Shown in pieces: positions 37,097-46,745 of a DNA stretch of 64,000 nucleotides. The stretch is taken from the NCBI RefSeq assembly GCF_017832975.1, contig NZ_JAFIBI010000001.1, positions 1,054,001 to 1,118,000 on the forward strand. Reading direction: 5' to 3'. Position 1 is the stretch's first letter. Each line of letters opens with the position of its first letter. The notes under the pieces were generated by a model. That model ran no database searches. It was given only the letters and a program-made list of their open reading frames with translations, and was not told the origin of the DNA. Source of the DNA: Arthrobacter sp. PvP023 (GTDB taxonomy: Bacteria > Actinomycetota > Actinomycetes > Actinomycetales > Micrococcaceae). The position numbers were made by a program, and so were the translations under genes.

Positions 37097-39760
37097 ATGG
37101 CGCACGCCGCACAGCTTCCCGTGGAAGAGGTCCTGGACCAGTTGGGATCCGGCAGCGGGGGGCTGGCCAGCGGGGAAGCCGCCAAACGGCTGGCTGCCGT
37201 TGGCCCCAACGCCGTGCGGACGCATCAAGCCAGCGGATGGTCCGTGTTGGGCCGGCAACTGGGCAGCCCCATCCTGATCCTTCTGGCCATCACCGCCGGG
37301 CTGTCGCTCTTCCTGGGGGACGCCACGAACTCCATCGTGATCGGCGTGATCCTGCTGGTCAGCGTCGGTCTGGGCTTCACCAACGAGTTCCGGGCCGAAC
37401 GCGCCGCCGAGGCGCTGCACTCACGCGTCACCCACCTGGCCGCCGTCCTCCGCGACGGGACCCTGGACGAAGTCGGCGTCACCGCCCTGGTGCCCGGCGA
37501 CGTCGTGCATCTGGCCATCGGTGCGATCGTCCCCGCCGACATCAGGCTGCTGACGGCCAAGGACCTGCTCTGCGACGAAAGCATCCTGACCGGCGAATCC
37601 CTACCGGTCAGCAAGGACCCCGCGCCGGTCACCGGCGCCGTCGCGCTCGCGGACCTGACGTCCTGCCTGTTCATGGGGACGGTGGTCCAATCGGGGAGCT
37701 GCACAGGGGTGGTGGTGGCCACGGGCGGGCGGGCCGAATTCGGCAGGATCGCCCTGGGGCTTGGCGAGCGGCAGCCGCAGACCGAGTTCCAGTTCGGCCT
37801 GAAACGCTTCTCCTACCTGCTGCTGCAGGTGGCCATAGTCCTTACCTCGCTGATCTTCATCGCCAACCTCCTGTTACAGCGGCCCGTCATTGAATCCCTG
37901 CTGTTCTCGCTGGCCATCGCCGTCGGAATCACCCCGCAGCTGTTGCCGGCCGTTGTGAGCACCAGCCTGGCCACGGGCACACGTCAGCTGGCCAAACGCA
38001 AGGTGCTGGTCAAACGGCTGGTGTGCATTGAGGACCTCGGGGACATGGACGTGCTGGTCACGGACAAGACCGGCACCCTTACCGAAGGCAGGATCAGCTT
38101 CACCGCTGCCTTGCCCGCCAGGGAGGGAGTGTCGCCGGGTGCCCTCTTGACGCTGGGACTTCTCGCCACGGAAGCGGAGTACTCGGAAGCGAAGGTCTCC
38201 ACAGTGGGGCTGAACCCGCTGGACACGGCGCTCTGGGCCTCCGCTGACGCGGCCGGGTTCCTGCCGGACCGCTATGAACGGCTCGACGTCATTGATTTCG
38301 ACCACCTTCGGCGCCGGACCAGCGTGCTGGTCAGTGAGGACGGCGGGGCGGCGCGGCTGGTCACCAAGGGCTCGCCGGAAGATGTCCTGGCGCTCTGCGT
38401 GGACACCCCGTCAGGCGTGCAGGCGATGCTGGACGAACAGTTCAACGCGGGATCCCGCGTGGTGGCCGTTGCAAGCCGGGCCGCCGGAGGAATGACAGCG
38501 ATTGAACCCTCCGACGAGACGGACCTGGTTCTGGAGGGGCTGCTGGTCTTCCTGGACCGGCCCAAAGCCAATGCCAGGGCGTCACTGGACCAGCTCGAAA
38601 TGCTCGGCATCACGGTCAAGATTGCCACCGGGGACAACGCCAAGGTTGCCGAGAAGGTCTGTGACGAGCTCGGGGTGCTCTCCGGCGGCACGCTCACCGG
38701 CGCCGAGGTGGAAGCTCTCTCTGACGCCGAACTGGCCGCGGCGGCCCGCGAGGCGAGCATCTTCGCCCGTGTCTCGCCGGAGCAGAAGGCCCGGATCATC
38801 CGCCTGCTGCGCCAAAGCGGGGGGTCCGTCGGGTTCATGGGCGACGGCGTCAATGACGCGCTGGCCTTGCACGCGGCGGACATCGGCATCTCCGTGGACA
38901 GCGCCACCGATGTGGCAAAGGATGCCGCCGACGTTGTCCTGCTGGATAAGGACCTCGGCGTGCTGGCGGAGGGGGTGATGGAAGGGCGGAGGATCTTCGC
39001 CAACACCATCAAGTACGTGCTGATGGGAACCTCCAGCAACTTCGGCAACATGTTCAGTGCCGCCACGGCCTCCGTCGTCCTGAGCTTCCTGCCGATGCTG
39101 CCCGGGCAGATCCTGCTGAACAACCTGCTCTACGACACCGGCCAGCTGGCCATCCCGGGCGACCGCGTGGACAAGGAACAGCTGCTGGCCCCGTCGCACT
39201 GGAACATCGGCTTCATCCGGCGTTTTATGTTCCTCTTCGGACCCATCAGCTCCCTGTTCGACTTTGGCACCTTCGCCCTGATGCTGTTTGTGTTCAACGC
39301 GGTGCCCGGCGAATTCCGGGCCGGCTGGTTCATCGAATCGATCGCCACGCAAACATTGATCATTTTTGCCATCCGCACCCGGCGGGTTCCGTTCCTGCGG
39401 AGCCGGCCTTCGGCCGGCCTGCTGGGCGCATCCCTGGGCGTGGTGGCGCTGGGCATCTTCCTCCCGCTGTCTCCGCTGGCCGGTGTTTTGGGGTTCGACC
39501 CGCTGCCCACGCCTTTCTTCCTGGCGCTGCTGGGAATGACGGTGGTGTATCTGGTCATGGTCGAATTCGCCAAGAGATGGTTCTTTGCCCGCACAGCCCA
39601 ACAGCCTCCGGTCCGGCCGGCCGTCATTCCGCGCCGGCGGCCCACGCACCACATTTCCCGCCGCGCGGCCCGCTTCAGCACCCCGGTGGCCCGCCCCCTG
39701 CGCGGACAGCTGGTCCGCGGCGGGCGGAAGAGGAAGGCCAGGACCATCCATGGCCGCTGA
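37097..39760 (+). CDS. P-type ATPase, magnesium-type (MgtA-like)
   Basis: Cation pump of about 887 residues, probably P3B-type Mg2+ import. The phosphorylation site is DKTGTLTEGR, hinge GDGVNDALALHAADIGISVD, and the M4 segment GITPQLLPAVVSTSLATG resembles MgtA. An N-terminal cation-ATPase domain leads (LPVEEVLDQLG). The start may be ATG 37097 or GTG 37037, which is 1 base after the subtilase stop; neither has a strong ribosome-binding site. The C-terminal tail is Arg/Lys-rich. The order after a subtilase is unusual. Confidence 0.87.
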   Translation: MAHAAQLPVEEVLDQLGSGSGGLASGEAAKRLAAVGPNAVRTHQASGWSVLGRQLGSPILILLAITAGLSLFLGDATNSIVIGVILLVSVGLGFTNEFRAERAAEALHSRVTHLAAVLRDGTLDEVGVTALVPGDVVHLAIGAIVPADIRLLTAKDLLCDESILTGESLPVSKDPAPVTGAVALADLTSCLFMGTVVQSGSCTGVVVATGGRAEFGRIALGLGERQPQTEFQFGLKRFSYLLLQVAIVLTSLIFIANLLLQRPVIESLLFSLAIAVGITPQLLPAVVSTSLATGTRQLAKRKVLVKRLVCIEDLGDMDVLVTDKTGTLTEGRISFTAALPAREGVSPGALLTLGLLATEAEYSEAKVSTVGLNPLDTALWASADAAGFLPDRYERLDVIDFDHLRRRTSVLVSEDGGAARLVTKGSPEDVLALCVDTPSGVQAMLDEQFNAGSRVVAVASRAAGGMTAIEPSDETDLVLEGLLVFLDRPKANARASLDQLEMLGITVKIATGDNAKVAEKVCDELGVLSGGTLTGAEVEALSDAELAAAAREASIFARVSPEQKARIIRLLRQSGGSVGFMGDGVNDALALHAADIGISVDSATDVAKDAADVVLLDKDLGVLAEGVMEGRRIFANTIKYVLMGTSSNFGNMFSAATASVVLSFLPMLPGQILLNNLLYDTGQLAIPGDRVDKEQLLAPSHWNIGFIRRFMFLFGPISSLFDFGTFALMLFVFNAVPGEFRAGWFIESIATQTLIIFAIRTRRVPFLRSRPSAGLLGASLGVVALGIFLPLSPLAGVLGFDPLPTPFFLALLGMTVVYLVMVEFAKRWFFARTAQQPPVRPAVIPRRRPTHHISRRAARFSTPVARPLRGQLVRGGRKRKARTIHGR

Positions 39761-39899
39761 CCGGGCAACGGGGCGGGGGAAGGGCGGCGCGCAGACTTCC
39801 GCTGGCCGGTCTTCCGCCACCTGACAGAGGCGGATAATCTGGGAAATGCCAGGATGCTGCCAGAACAGCACCCCAGTTCCTGGCCAAGAGAGGCACGAA

Positions 39900-40106
39900 A
39901 TGACCGAGAAGCTGCATCTCACCCCGGAAGACGAGTTCCCGGAAGATCTCTCAGAGGTCGAGGACACGGAACTCCAGGTCCTCGACAGCCAGATCCAGCG
40001 CCAGCTGGATTACGAATACGTGGCCGAAGGCGAACCGAATCCGGAGACCGAATTCAGGCATTACGACCTCGATGAGGAATTCACCGAACGGGACAAACGG
40101 GACTAA
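39900..40106 (+). CDS. Short acidic protein, unknown
   Basis: A 68-residue, strongly acidic product (EDEFPEDLSEVEDTELQVLD) ending in a charged tail EFTERDKRD. No family recognised. ATG 39900 follows AAGAGAGGCACGA, which supports translation and decides against the longer frame from 39846. Its stop overlaps the end of the convergent CapA-like gene by 4 bases. Confidence 0.65.
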   Translation: MTEKLHLTPEDEFPEDLSEVEDTELQVLDSQIQRQLDYEYVAEGEPNPETEFRHYDLDEEFTERDKRD

Positions 40107-41134
40107 CTGTCCACCGGTACTTCCAGCACGTTCGATTCGTCAATCCATCGGCTCTGCGTTCCCAGCTGGGCGCTGAGTCCCTGCATCCGCGTTGCGATGT
40201 GGCGTGAGCTTTTTCCGGCCAGCCGCACCTGGAACCCGGCGATGACCGTTGGATGGAGCTGCAGCCGGGAAGGCACACCCCCGGCGGTGTCCAGGCAGAA
40301 GATGAACGACTGGTCGTTGCGCTCCCCTGGGTCCACGGCATAGTCGTCAATGAAATCACCGGCGCTGTAGATCAGGGGCCTGCCCCGGTAAAGCTCGACG
40401 CCGCGGAAGATATGCGCCGAATGGCCGAACACGACGTCGGTCCCGGCATCCACCAGCGCCCGTGCCAGGTCCCGGTGGGCGGACGGCACCTCGGCTCCCC
40501 AGTTGCCGCCCCAGTGTGCCGACACCACCAGCAGATCGGCCCGGGCCTTGGTGCGGCGGACCAGCGCCAGCAGGTCATGGACCCTTCCGTCGTCGTGCTG
40601 CCGCGCGTCCACCGGCACGTAGTAGACCCCGGGCCGGTGCGGCCCCGCCTCCCAGTCCGGCTCGTTGTCCGTGAAGGCAATGAGCCCGACGGCGGCCGGA
40701 CCCGCCCGCCTGATCGCCGGCCTTCGCGCGGTCTCCAGGTCCGGCCCCGCGCCGGCGTGCAGGATTCCGCTGCGGTCCAGTGCGGGCAGCGTCTCCCGGA
40801 AGGCGTCCGCGCCGTAGTCGAGCACATGGTTGTTGGCGAGCGAGACGGCGTCGATGCCCGCCGCGGTCAGGACGGCCGTGTTGCGGGCGTCCGAACGGAA
40901 ATGGAACACTTTCCCCGGTTGCGGCGTCCCGCCGTCGGCCAGGACGCATTCGAGGTTGGCGAACCGGATGTCCGCCTGTGCCAGGACGGGGAGCGTATCG
41001 CCCCAGGGGAAGGCCGGCGGGACGGTCCTGAGCTGCCGGTTCACCAGGCGGCCCAGCATCACGTCACCCAGGAATATCAGGCGCAAGGTCCGCCTACTTC
41101 TTCGCCGGGTGCTCTGCGGGGCCGGCCACGGCAT
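40103..41134 (-). CDS. CapA-family protein (poly-gamma-glutamate synthesis type)
   Basis: A 343-residue metallophosphatase-fold protein of the PGA_cap family: FLGDVMLGR at the start, NNHVLDYGADAF, SAHWGGNWG, GHSAHIFRGVELY and PLIYSAGDFIDDY. CapA relatives act in poly-gamma-glutamate capsule making or transfer, but no capB or capC is here, so the substrate is open. ATG 41134 (AGGA seven bases before) overlaps the ABC permease by 41 bases; TTG 41086, nearer the conserved domain, is the alternative. Confidence 0.82.
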   Translation of the reverse strand: MPWPAPQSTRRRSRRTLRLIFLGDVMLGRLVNRQLRTVPPAFPWGDTLPVLAQADIRFANLECVLADGGTPQPGKVFHFRSDARNTAVLTAAGIDAVSLANNHVLDYGADAFRETLPALDRSGILHAGAGPDLETARRPAIRRAGPAAVGLIAFTDNEPDWEAGPHRPGVYYVPVDARQHDDGRVHDLLALVRRTKARADLLVVSAHWGGNWGAEVPSAHRDLARALVDAGTDVVFGHSAHIFRGVELYRGRPLIYSAGDFIDDYAVDPGERNDQSFIFCLDTAGGVPSRLQLHPTVIAGFQVRLAGKSSRHIATRMQGLSAQLGTQSRWIDESNVLEVPVDS

Positions 41135-42356
41135 GCCGGGATCCTGCTTTGAGGGCGGTCCTGATGCTGACCTTCGAGGTGTAGGAGATGGACCCGTATT
41201 GGAAGAGCCGCACGGCCATCCGGAGCATCAGAGCAGCCCCGAGGTAGAGGATGGCGATCACGACGGCCGCTTCCACGATGTTCAAAGAGCCGAAGGCGTT
41301 CCGCAGCAGCGCGGTAACCGGGGCGGAGAACGGGAAGTAGGTGAAGACCTGAACGATCGGGGAGTGCGGCTCGGAGACCACCAGGCTGACGGAGTAGAAG
41401 GGAATAAAGATCAGGGCGATCATCACGCCCATGAAATTTCCGGCTTCCTTGGCCGTGGGCATCACGGCGCCGATGGCCACCAGCGTGGTGGTGAACAAGG
41501 CGAAGCCGCCCACGAGAATGAGCAGGCCGACGGTCATGCGCAGGGGGTCGAAGGCGAGCTGCGACGCGTCGAATTCCGGGATGCTCATGGCGTCCCGATA
41601 GAAAAGGGCGCCGATCAGGATGGGGGAGGTGAAGACTGCCACCTGCACCAGGCCCACCATGAACAGGGCCAGCACTTTTCCGGTGATGAGGGTGGTGGGC
41701 TTGAGTGTTGTCAGGATCATTTCGGTGACCCTGTTCTCCTTCTCCTCCAGGGTGGAGTTCAGCATCTGGCCGGCGAGGAGCACCACCAGTCCGTAGAAAA
41801 CCACCAGGAATGCCATCGGCGGGATGACGGAGTTCAGGCCCCCGGACACCTCGGACCCCTGGTAGGTGAAGGTGTCCACCTGCGCCGATCCTGATGCGAG
41901 GCTGGACAGCTGGGGCGAGCCGATTTTGACGGCCACAGCGCGGGCCAGCATGGCCTGGGCGACGGCGGCGTATTTGCCGTTCTCGAACAGTCCCCGGTCC
42001 GCGCCGTACGCCTTCACCGCAGTGGTCTCGGGGCGGGCGGGGAACTCGAAATAGGCATCGACGGCGCCGGACTGCACGTCCCGTATCCCGGCGTCGGACG
42101 AGGCTGCGGGAACGGCACCGAACGCGGCCGCGTCAGCGGGCGTGATGAGGCCGGAGGCGTCCAGGTAGGTGATGCTGAACTGGGCGTTCTTCTGGGCCTC
42201 GGCTGCGGTGCTGGTGCTGGTGTTGCTGAGGAAGATCATCCCGAACACCACCGCCATGATGACGGGCACGGACAGGGTGCCGATCCAGAAGCGCACCTTG
42301 GTGACGGTGCGCACGAATTCGAAGCTGATGACCGTTCCAAGGTTGTGCTGCGCCAT
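41094..42356 (-). CDS. ABC-2-type exporter permease (NatB-like)
   Basis: Membrane subunit of 420 residues: one N-terminal helix, an extracytoplasmic domain of about 140 residues, then five or six helices (VIPPMAFLVVFYGLVVLLAG and following). The segment NSTLEEKENRVTEMILTTLKP is the typical cytosolic ABC-2/NatB loop. NatAB exports sodium ions in Bacillus; substrate here is unknown. The ATPase gene ends 2 bases before it, so the two form one exporter. Confidence 0.88.
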   Translation of the reverse strand: MAQHNLGTVISFEFVRTVTKVRFWIGTLSVPVIMAVVFGMIFLSNTSTSTAAEAQKNAQFSITYLDASGLITPADAAAFGAVPAASSDAGIRDVQSGAVDAYFEFPARPETTAVKAYGADRGLFENGKYAAVAQAMLARAVAVKIGSPQLSSLASGSAQVDTFTYQGSEVSGGLNSVIPPMAFLVVFYGLVVLLAGQMLNSTLEEKENRVTEMILTTLKPTTLITGKVLALFMVGLVQVAVFTSPILIGALFYRDAMSIPEFDASQLAFDPLRMTVGLLILVGGFALFTTTLVAIGAVMPTAKEAGNFMGVMIALIFIPFYSVSLVVSEPHSPIVQVFTYFPFSAPVTALLRNAFGSLNIVEAAVVIAILYLGAALMLRMAVRLFQYGSISYTSKVSIRTALKAGSRHAVAGPAEHPAKK

Positions 42357-42358
42357 GG

Positions 42359-43306
42359 CTACGCACCCCGTACTGCCGGCGCACGGCCGGTAACGGACGA
42401 CGGCGGCCGGGTGGGGTCCCCGTAGACACGGATGAAGATGTCCTCCATCGAGATTTTGGTGGTGGTGAAACTGCGGATGACCAGGCCGGCGTCCATGAGT
42501 TCCCGCAGGATGGCCGCTTCATCGCTGTCGTCGCTGATGGAGAGCTCCGCATAGTTGGTCTCTTCCAGCGTCACCTCGTAATGGGGGGACGGAGGAATGG
42601 GCCCGGCGTGCCGGATGCGGACGATCCGGCCGCCGTATTTGTTCTGGACCTCATCGATGGTGCCGTAGGCCTCCGACGTGCCGTCTTTCAGGAGGATGAT
42701 GCGGTCGCAAAGCCGCTCCACTTCCTCCATCTGGTGGGTCACCATGACCACGGTGGCGCCGTCGTTCTTCTGCTCCCCGATGATGTCCATCAGCAGCCGG
42801 CGGTTCACGGGGTCGAAGCCCTTGGTGGGCTCATCGAGGATAAGGAGCTCCGGACGGTTCATGATGGTGACGCCGAGCTGGACTTTCTGCTGCTCGCCGC
42901 TGGAGAGCTTGTCCACCTGGGTGGCGGCCTTGCCGGCCAGGTCCACCCGGTCCAGGTAGGCCAGGGACCACTGCCGCGCCGCATGCCGGTCCATTCCCTT
43001 GAGTCGGCCGAAGTAGGTCATGACGTCCATGACCTTTTCCTTCTTGTAGAGCCCGCGTTCCTCCGGAAGATAGCCCAGCCTGCTGCCGTGCTCGGGTTTG
43101 AAGGGCCGCCCGTTGATGTGGAGGACCCCGGCCGTGGGTTCGTAGAGGCCCAGGAGGGCGCGGATGGTGGTGGTCTTGCCCGAGCCGTTGCTGCCCAGGA
43201 ACCCGAACGTCTCTCCGGCCCGGACATCGAAGGACAGGTCGCGGATCACGGTGGTGTCCGCGAAGTCCATCCGGAAACCGCTGATGTGCACCACTGGCCC
43301 GTCCAT
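42359..43306 (-). CDS. ABC transporter ATP-binding protein (NatA-like)
   Basis: Partner ATPase of 315 residues: Walker A GSNGSGKTTTIRALLG, signature KLSSGEQQKVQLG, Walker B LLILDEPTKGFD, and a C-terminal domain of about 80 residues as in NatA. It starts at ATG 43306 and is first in the operon with the permease and, overlapping, the CapA-like gene. Confidence 0.92.
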   Translation of the reverse strand: MDGPVVHISGFRMDFADTTVIRDLSFDVRAGETFGFLGSNGSGKTTTIRALLGLYEPTAGVLHINGRPFKPEHGSRLGYLPEERGLYKKEKVMDVMTYFGRLKGMDRHAARQWSLAYLDRVDLAGKAATQVDKLSSGEQQKVQLGVTIMNRPELLILDEPTKGFDPVNRRLLMDIIGEQKNDGATVVMVTHQMEEVERLCDRIILLKDGTSEAYGTIDEVQNKYGGRIVRIRHAGPIPPSPHYEVTLEETNYAELSISDDSDEAAILRELMDAGLVIRSFTTTKISMEDIFIRVYGDPTRPPSSVTGRAPAVRGA

Positions 43307-43445
43307 GGCTGTCGCCGCCTGTACCGATCATTGCCCGCCGTTGTCGGTTCCCCCCGCGGCAGGCTGCCATGTGACCAGACTGGCCGCGGCCGCCCTCGAA
43401 TGGAAGGGGCGAAGGTCCCGGCAGGCCTGGCCGGGACACGAAAAA

Positions 43446-43475
43446 GCCGGGACGCGGAAGTCTCCGCATCCCGGC
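43446..43475 (-). terminator. Intrinsic terminator of the CsbD gene
   Basis: Stem arms at 43446-43458 and 43463-43475 (GCCGGGA..GCGGA / TCCGC..TCCCGGC) pair with one mismatch around AGTC. On the minus strand a run of five T follows (AAAAA at 43441-43445 on plus), the classic rho-independent form, 14 bases after the CsbD stop. Confidence 0.85.
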
Positions 43476-43488
43476 CGTCAGGTAACGA

Positions 43489-43665
43489 CTACTTGTCGTT
43501 GATGGTGTCCTTGACGTCCTCGGCGGCGTGCTTCGCGTCGGCCGTGCCCTGATCAATCTTGCCCTCGGTCTCGAGCTTGCTGTTGTTGGTCAGCTTGCCC
43601 AGTGCTTCCTTGGCCTCGCCGATTGCTTTCTCGGCAGCGTTCTTGATCTTGTCGCCCAAACCCAT
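43489..43665 (-). CDS. CsbD-family stress protein
   Basis: A 58-residue hydrophilic protein starting MGLGDKIKNAAEKAIGEAKE, with the family's EGKIDQGTADAKHAAEDVKD. CsbD proteins are small, abundant, sigma-B-controlled stress proteins in Bacillus; the mechanism is not known. ATG 43665 follows GAGGAAACAAAC. An intrinsic terminator follows, so it is a single-gene transcript. Confidence 0.9.
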   Translation of the reverse strand: MGLGDKIKNAAEKAIGEAKEALGKLTNNSKLETEGKIDQGTADAKHAAEDVKDTINDK

Positions 43666-43797
43666 GTTTGTTTCCTCAATCAGTTGATCAGTCGCAGGCG
43701 GGCGGATGCCTACCGTTGCCCCTCCACCCTAGGTGCAACCGGCCTGCAACCGTGCCATGCGGAGTTTTGAGTCCACGGCGCCGCGGCTGGCGCGCCG

Positions 43798-46215
43798 TCA
43801 GACGTTGAGGCGGCGGCGTATCCGGAACACGAGCTCGACGGCGGCGCATCCGCCAAGCGCCGCCAGCAGGGCGGCGTTGCGGAGCTCGTCCGGCGGCCAC
43901 GAGATGCCGAAGAAATCCGCGATGACGGGCACGGTGAGCAGCGCGAGGAGGCCGGCATACATGGAGGCGACGATGAGGAGACGCCAGCGGTTGAGCGGCC
44001 GGGAGAGCACCACGAGAACCCAGAGTGCCACGAGGGCGAGCACCATGACCGACCCGGTCCGCACGGAGTCCTCCCCGTACACGCCTGCGATCGCCGCGTA
44101 GGTATTCAGTGCAAGGACGGCGGCGGTGATGATGAGGCCGGCAGGCACGGCAAAGGTCAGGGAGCGTTTGAGGAAGCCGGGCCTGTACAGCCTGGTATTG
44201 GGCATGAGGGCCAGGAAGAAGGCGGGAATGCCGATGGTGAGCCCGTCGGTGGCGGAGAGTTGTCGCGGCAGGAACGGAAAGCCCCACAGCAAACCGCCGA
44301 AGACCACCGAAAGGACAATGGCATACGCTGTCTTGGCCAGGAACAGCATGGAGACGCGCTCGATGTTGGCGATGACCCGCCGTCCCTCAGCCACGACGCC
44401 GGGTAGCCTGTCGAATCGGCCGTCCAACAGGACCAGCCGGGAAACGGCCTTGGTGGCCGCGGCGGCGGTACCCATCGCAATCCCGATGTCCGCCTCCTTC
44501 AGTGCCAGGGCGTCATTGACGCCGTCGCCGGTCATGGCCACTACGTGGCCCCGGCTGCGCAGTGCAGCGACCATCGCCTTCTTTTGCGCGGGGGTGACCC
44601 GGCCGAAGACCTTGTGGTCCTGCAGGACGTCCGCCATGAGTTCGGGATCTTCCGGCAGCTCGCGGGCATCGTAGCCGTCTGTGGAGTCCAGGCCCACGGC
44701 GCGGGCGACTGCCGCCACGGTCCGCGGATCGTCACCGGAGATAATGCGGAGGTCCACGCCCTGTTTCCGGAAGTAGGCGAGAGTCGTGGCGGCGTCGGGC
44801 CGTATCTTTTCGCGGAATGTCAGTAATGCGGCGGGCACCAGCACGGACGGCAGGGCTGCCTCCTCCGCTTCCCGGGGCGCCATGGGCTGCCCCGCATGGG
44901 CCAGAACCAGGGTCCGGAGGCCGGATGATGCCAGCCCGGCCGCGGAGGACAGGGCCTGGACGTGTCCCGGCGTGGTGGGCCCGAGGACGAGTTCCGGGGC
45001 GCCCAGCACCCAGGCACCGGGTGCGGACCCCTCGGTGAAGCTGACCGCGCTCCATTTGCGGGACGACGCGAAGGGGACGGAGGATACCGGCCGGGGGACG
45101 CCGTCGTCCTTGTAGACGGCGGCGAGGCAGCGGGCGGTGGCGTTTGCATCGGGGTCGGCCCCGAACCAGCCCAGCGCCTCCTTCCACCCTGGCACCGGTG
45201 CGGCGCCGGCGTCGTGCTTGCCGTCGAAAATGATTCGTCCTTCAGTGAGGGTGCCGGTCTTGTCCAGGCAAAGCATGTCCACCCGGGCCAGCCCTTCCAC
45301 GGCTGCCAGTTCCTGGATGAGGACCTTGTCGCGCGCGAGCCGCAGCCCGCCCAGGGCGAAAGCGACGCTGGCCATGAGCACCAGGCCCAGCGGAACCATG
45401 GCGATGACACTGGCCACGGCGCCGACCGCGGCGGTCTTCCAGGCGCCCGTGGCCAGCGCCTGGCTCCAGCCTCCCTGGGCGTGCATCTCCCCGTTGACGA
45501 CGACGGCCATGACCGGGAGCAGGCCCCACGTGATCCAGCGCAGGACCCGGTTAAGGCCGGTGCGGATTTCCGAGTTGACCAGGGAAAAACGCTTGGCCGC
45601 CGTCGTGAGCTTGCCGGCGAAGGAGTCGTCCCCCACGCGGACAACCTGTGCCCGGCCCTGGCCGCCCACAACACTGGACCCGGCCAGCACCTCGGACCCC
45701 GCTTCTTTGTCCACGGGGTTGGATTCGCCGGTGAGGAGGGATTCGTCGATTTCCAGCCCGTTGGCATCGAACACGGTGGCATCCGCGGGCACCTGGTCTC
45801 CGGCGAAGAGCAGGATGACGTCGTCAAGGACCACCTCGGCCGTGGGAATGTCCTGGATGGCGCCGTCCCGCAGGACCCGTGCGTGCGGGGAGTTCAGCAC
45901 CGCAAGCCGGTCCAGCGACTTCTTGGCCCGGTACTCCTGGACCACCCCGATGACGGCGTTTCCGACGGCGGCGAAGCCGAAGAGGGCGTCCTGCCACTGC
46001 CCCAAGGCCAGGAGCAGCACGAAGCTGCCGGCCACAATGGCATTGAACAGCGTCAGGACGTTCGCACGGAAGATGTCCCACAGGCTGCGGCTTGATGTGT
46101 TGGAGACCAGGTTGGTCAGGCCTCCGCGGACACGTTCGGAGACGTCCGCGCTGGACAGGCCGTTCCCTCGCCACCTGTCTTTGCCAAACCGGTGGGTGCG
46201 TTGCCCCGTCACCAT
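43798..46215 (-). CDS. P-type ATPase, CtpE-like cation pump
   Basis: Cation ATPase of 805 residues. The phosphorylation site is LCLDKTGTLTEGR, the hinge TGDGVNDALALKEADIGIAMG and the M4 proline region MVPLGLVLMASVAFALG. Layout and N-terminal segment (FRANVLTLFNAIVAGSFVL, VQEYRAKKSLDRLAVL) match mycobacterial CtpE, a calcium-uptake pump, better than SERCA or MgtA types. ATG 46215 is chosen because AAGGGAG lies eight bases upstream. The ion is inferred from family only. Confidence 0.87.
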   Translation of the reverse strand: MVTGQRTHRFGKDRWRGNGLSSADVSERVRGGLTNLVSNTSSRSLWDIFRANVLTLFNAIVAGSFVLLLALGQWQDALFGFAAVGNAVIGVVQEYRAKKSLDRLAVLNSPHARVLRDGAIQDIPTAEVVLDDVILLFAGDQVPADATVFDANGLEIDESLLTGESNPVDKEAGSEVLAGSSVVGGQGRAQVVRVGDDSFAGKLTTAAKRFSLVNSEIRTGLNRVLRWITWGLLPVMAVVVNGEMHAQGGWSQALATGAWKTAAVGAVASVIAMVPLGLVLMASVAFALGGLRLARDKVLIQELAAVEGLARVDMLCLDKTGTLTEGRIIFDGKHDAGAAPVPGWKEALGWFGADPDANATARCLAAVYKDDGVPRPVSSVPFASSRKWSAVSFTEGSAPGAWVLGAPELVLGPTTPGHVQALSSAAGLASSGLRTLVLAHAGQPMAPREAEEAALPSVLVPAALLTFREKIRPDAATTLAYFRKQGVDLRIISGDDPRTVAAVARAVGLDSTDGYDARELPEDPELMADVLQDHKVFGRVTPAQKKAMVAALRSRGHVVAMTGDGVNDALALKEADIGIAMGTAAAATKAVSRLVLLDGRFDRLPGVVAEGRRVIANIERVSMLFLAKTAYAIVLSVVFGGLLWGFPFLPRQLSATDGLTIGIPAFFLALMPNTRLYRPGFLKRSLTFAVPAGLIITAAVLALNTYAAIAGVYGEDSVRTGSVMVLALVALWVLVVLSRPLNRWRLLIVASMYAGLLALLTVPVIADFFGISWPPDELRNAALLAALGGCAAVELVFRIRRRLNV

Positions 46216-46342
46216 GTGTGTTGCTCCCTTAGGCATGCCCCGCTCGTAGTCCTTAGTGTGGCACGTCGGCCGGGCTTGTGACCCGCCCTGGCGCGGTGAC
46301 GATTGTGGCCCGTGAATGCGCGGGAACGGTAGCATCGTGACC

Positions 46343-46741
46343 ATGCCCGGAGTTCTTGACATTGCAGGCCCCATCCTGGAAGTGCTGACCTGGATTTGCC
46401 TGCCTGCCGGCCTGATTCTTCTGGTGGTCGTGGAGACGATCAGGCGGTTCGAGGATCAGTGGACCCAGTCGGAGGGCGTGGTTTACTCCGACGAGAGCGG
46501 CGTGGGGTTTCGCTGGTACGACCACCACCACGAGGTTCACAACGCGCCCATGTCCCCGTATGACATCCGGCATATGGCCCCGGGGGACGCCGTCACCATC
46601 CACTACGCGGTGAAGACGCCCACCCGCTGGCGGACCAGTGCCCCGGAGGTGCGCGGCGAGACGGCCGGAATCCTCGGCTGGATCCTGAGCGGCATCGGCG
46701 CGGCGGCCATGGTTGCCGGGTTCCTGCTGCCGATGTTCTGA
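46343..46741 (+). CDS. Small membrane protein, unknown
   Basis: About 132 residues with an N-terminal hydrophobic segment (LTWICLPAGLILLVVVETI), a soluble middle (VVYSDESGVGFRWYDHHHEV, with a His cluster), and a C-terminal hydrophobic segment (LSGIGAAAMVAGFLLPMF). The middle resembles the DUF3592-like layout of two helices around a beta domain; I am not certain. The start may be ATG 46343 or a little upstream. It is convergent with the GAF-ANTAR gene, 4 bases apart. Confidence 0.65.
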   Translation: MPGVLDIAGPILEVLTWICLPAGLILLVVVETIRRFEDQWTQSEGVVYSDESGVGFRWYDHHHEVHNAPMSPYDIRHMAPGDAVTIHYAVKTPTRWRTSAPEVRGETAGILGWILSGIGAAAMVAGFLLPMF

Positions 46742-46745
46742 CCCG

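Noticed and set aside
38582..39967. 461-residue minus-strand open frame opposite the MgtA-like pump
   Set aside because: Repetitive charged translation and no start signal; the pump's motifs are on plus.
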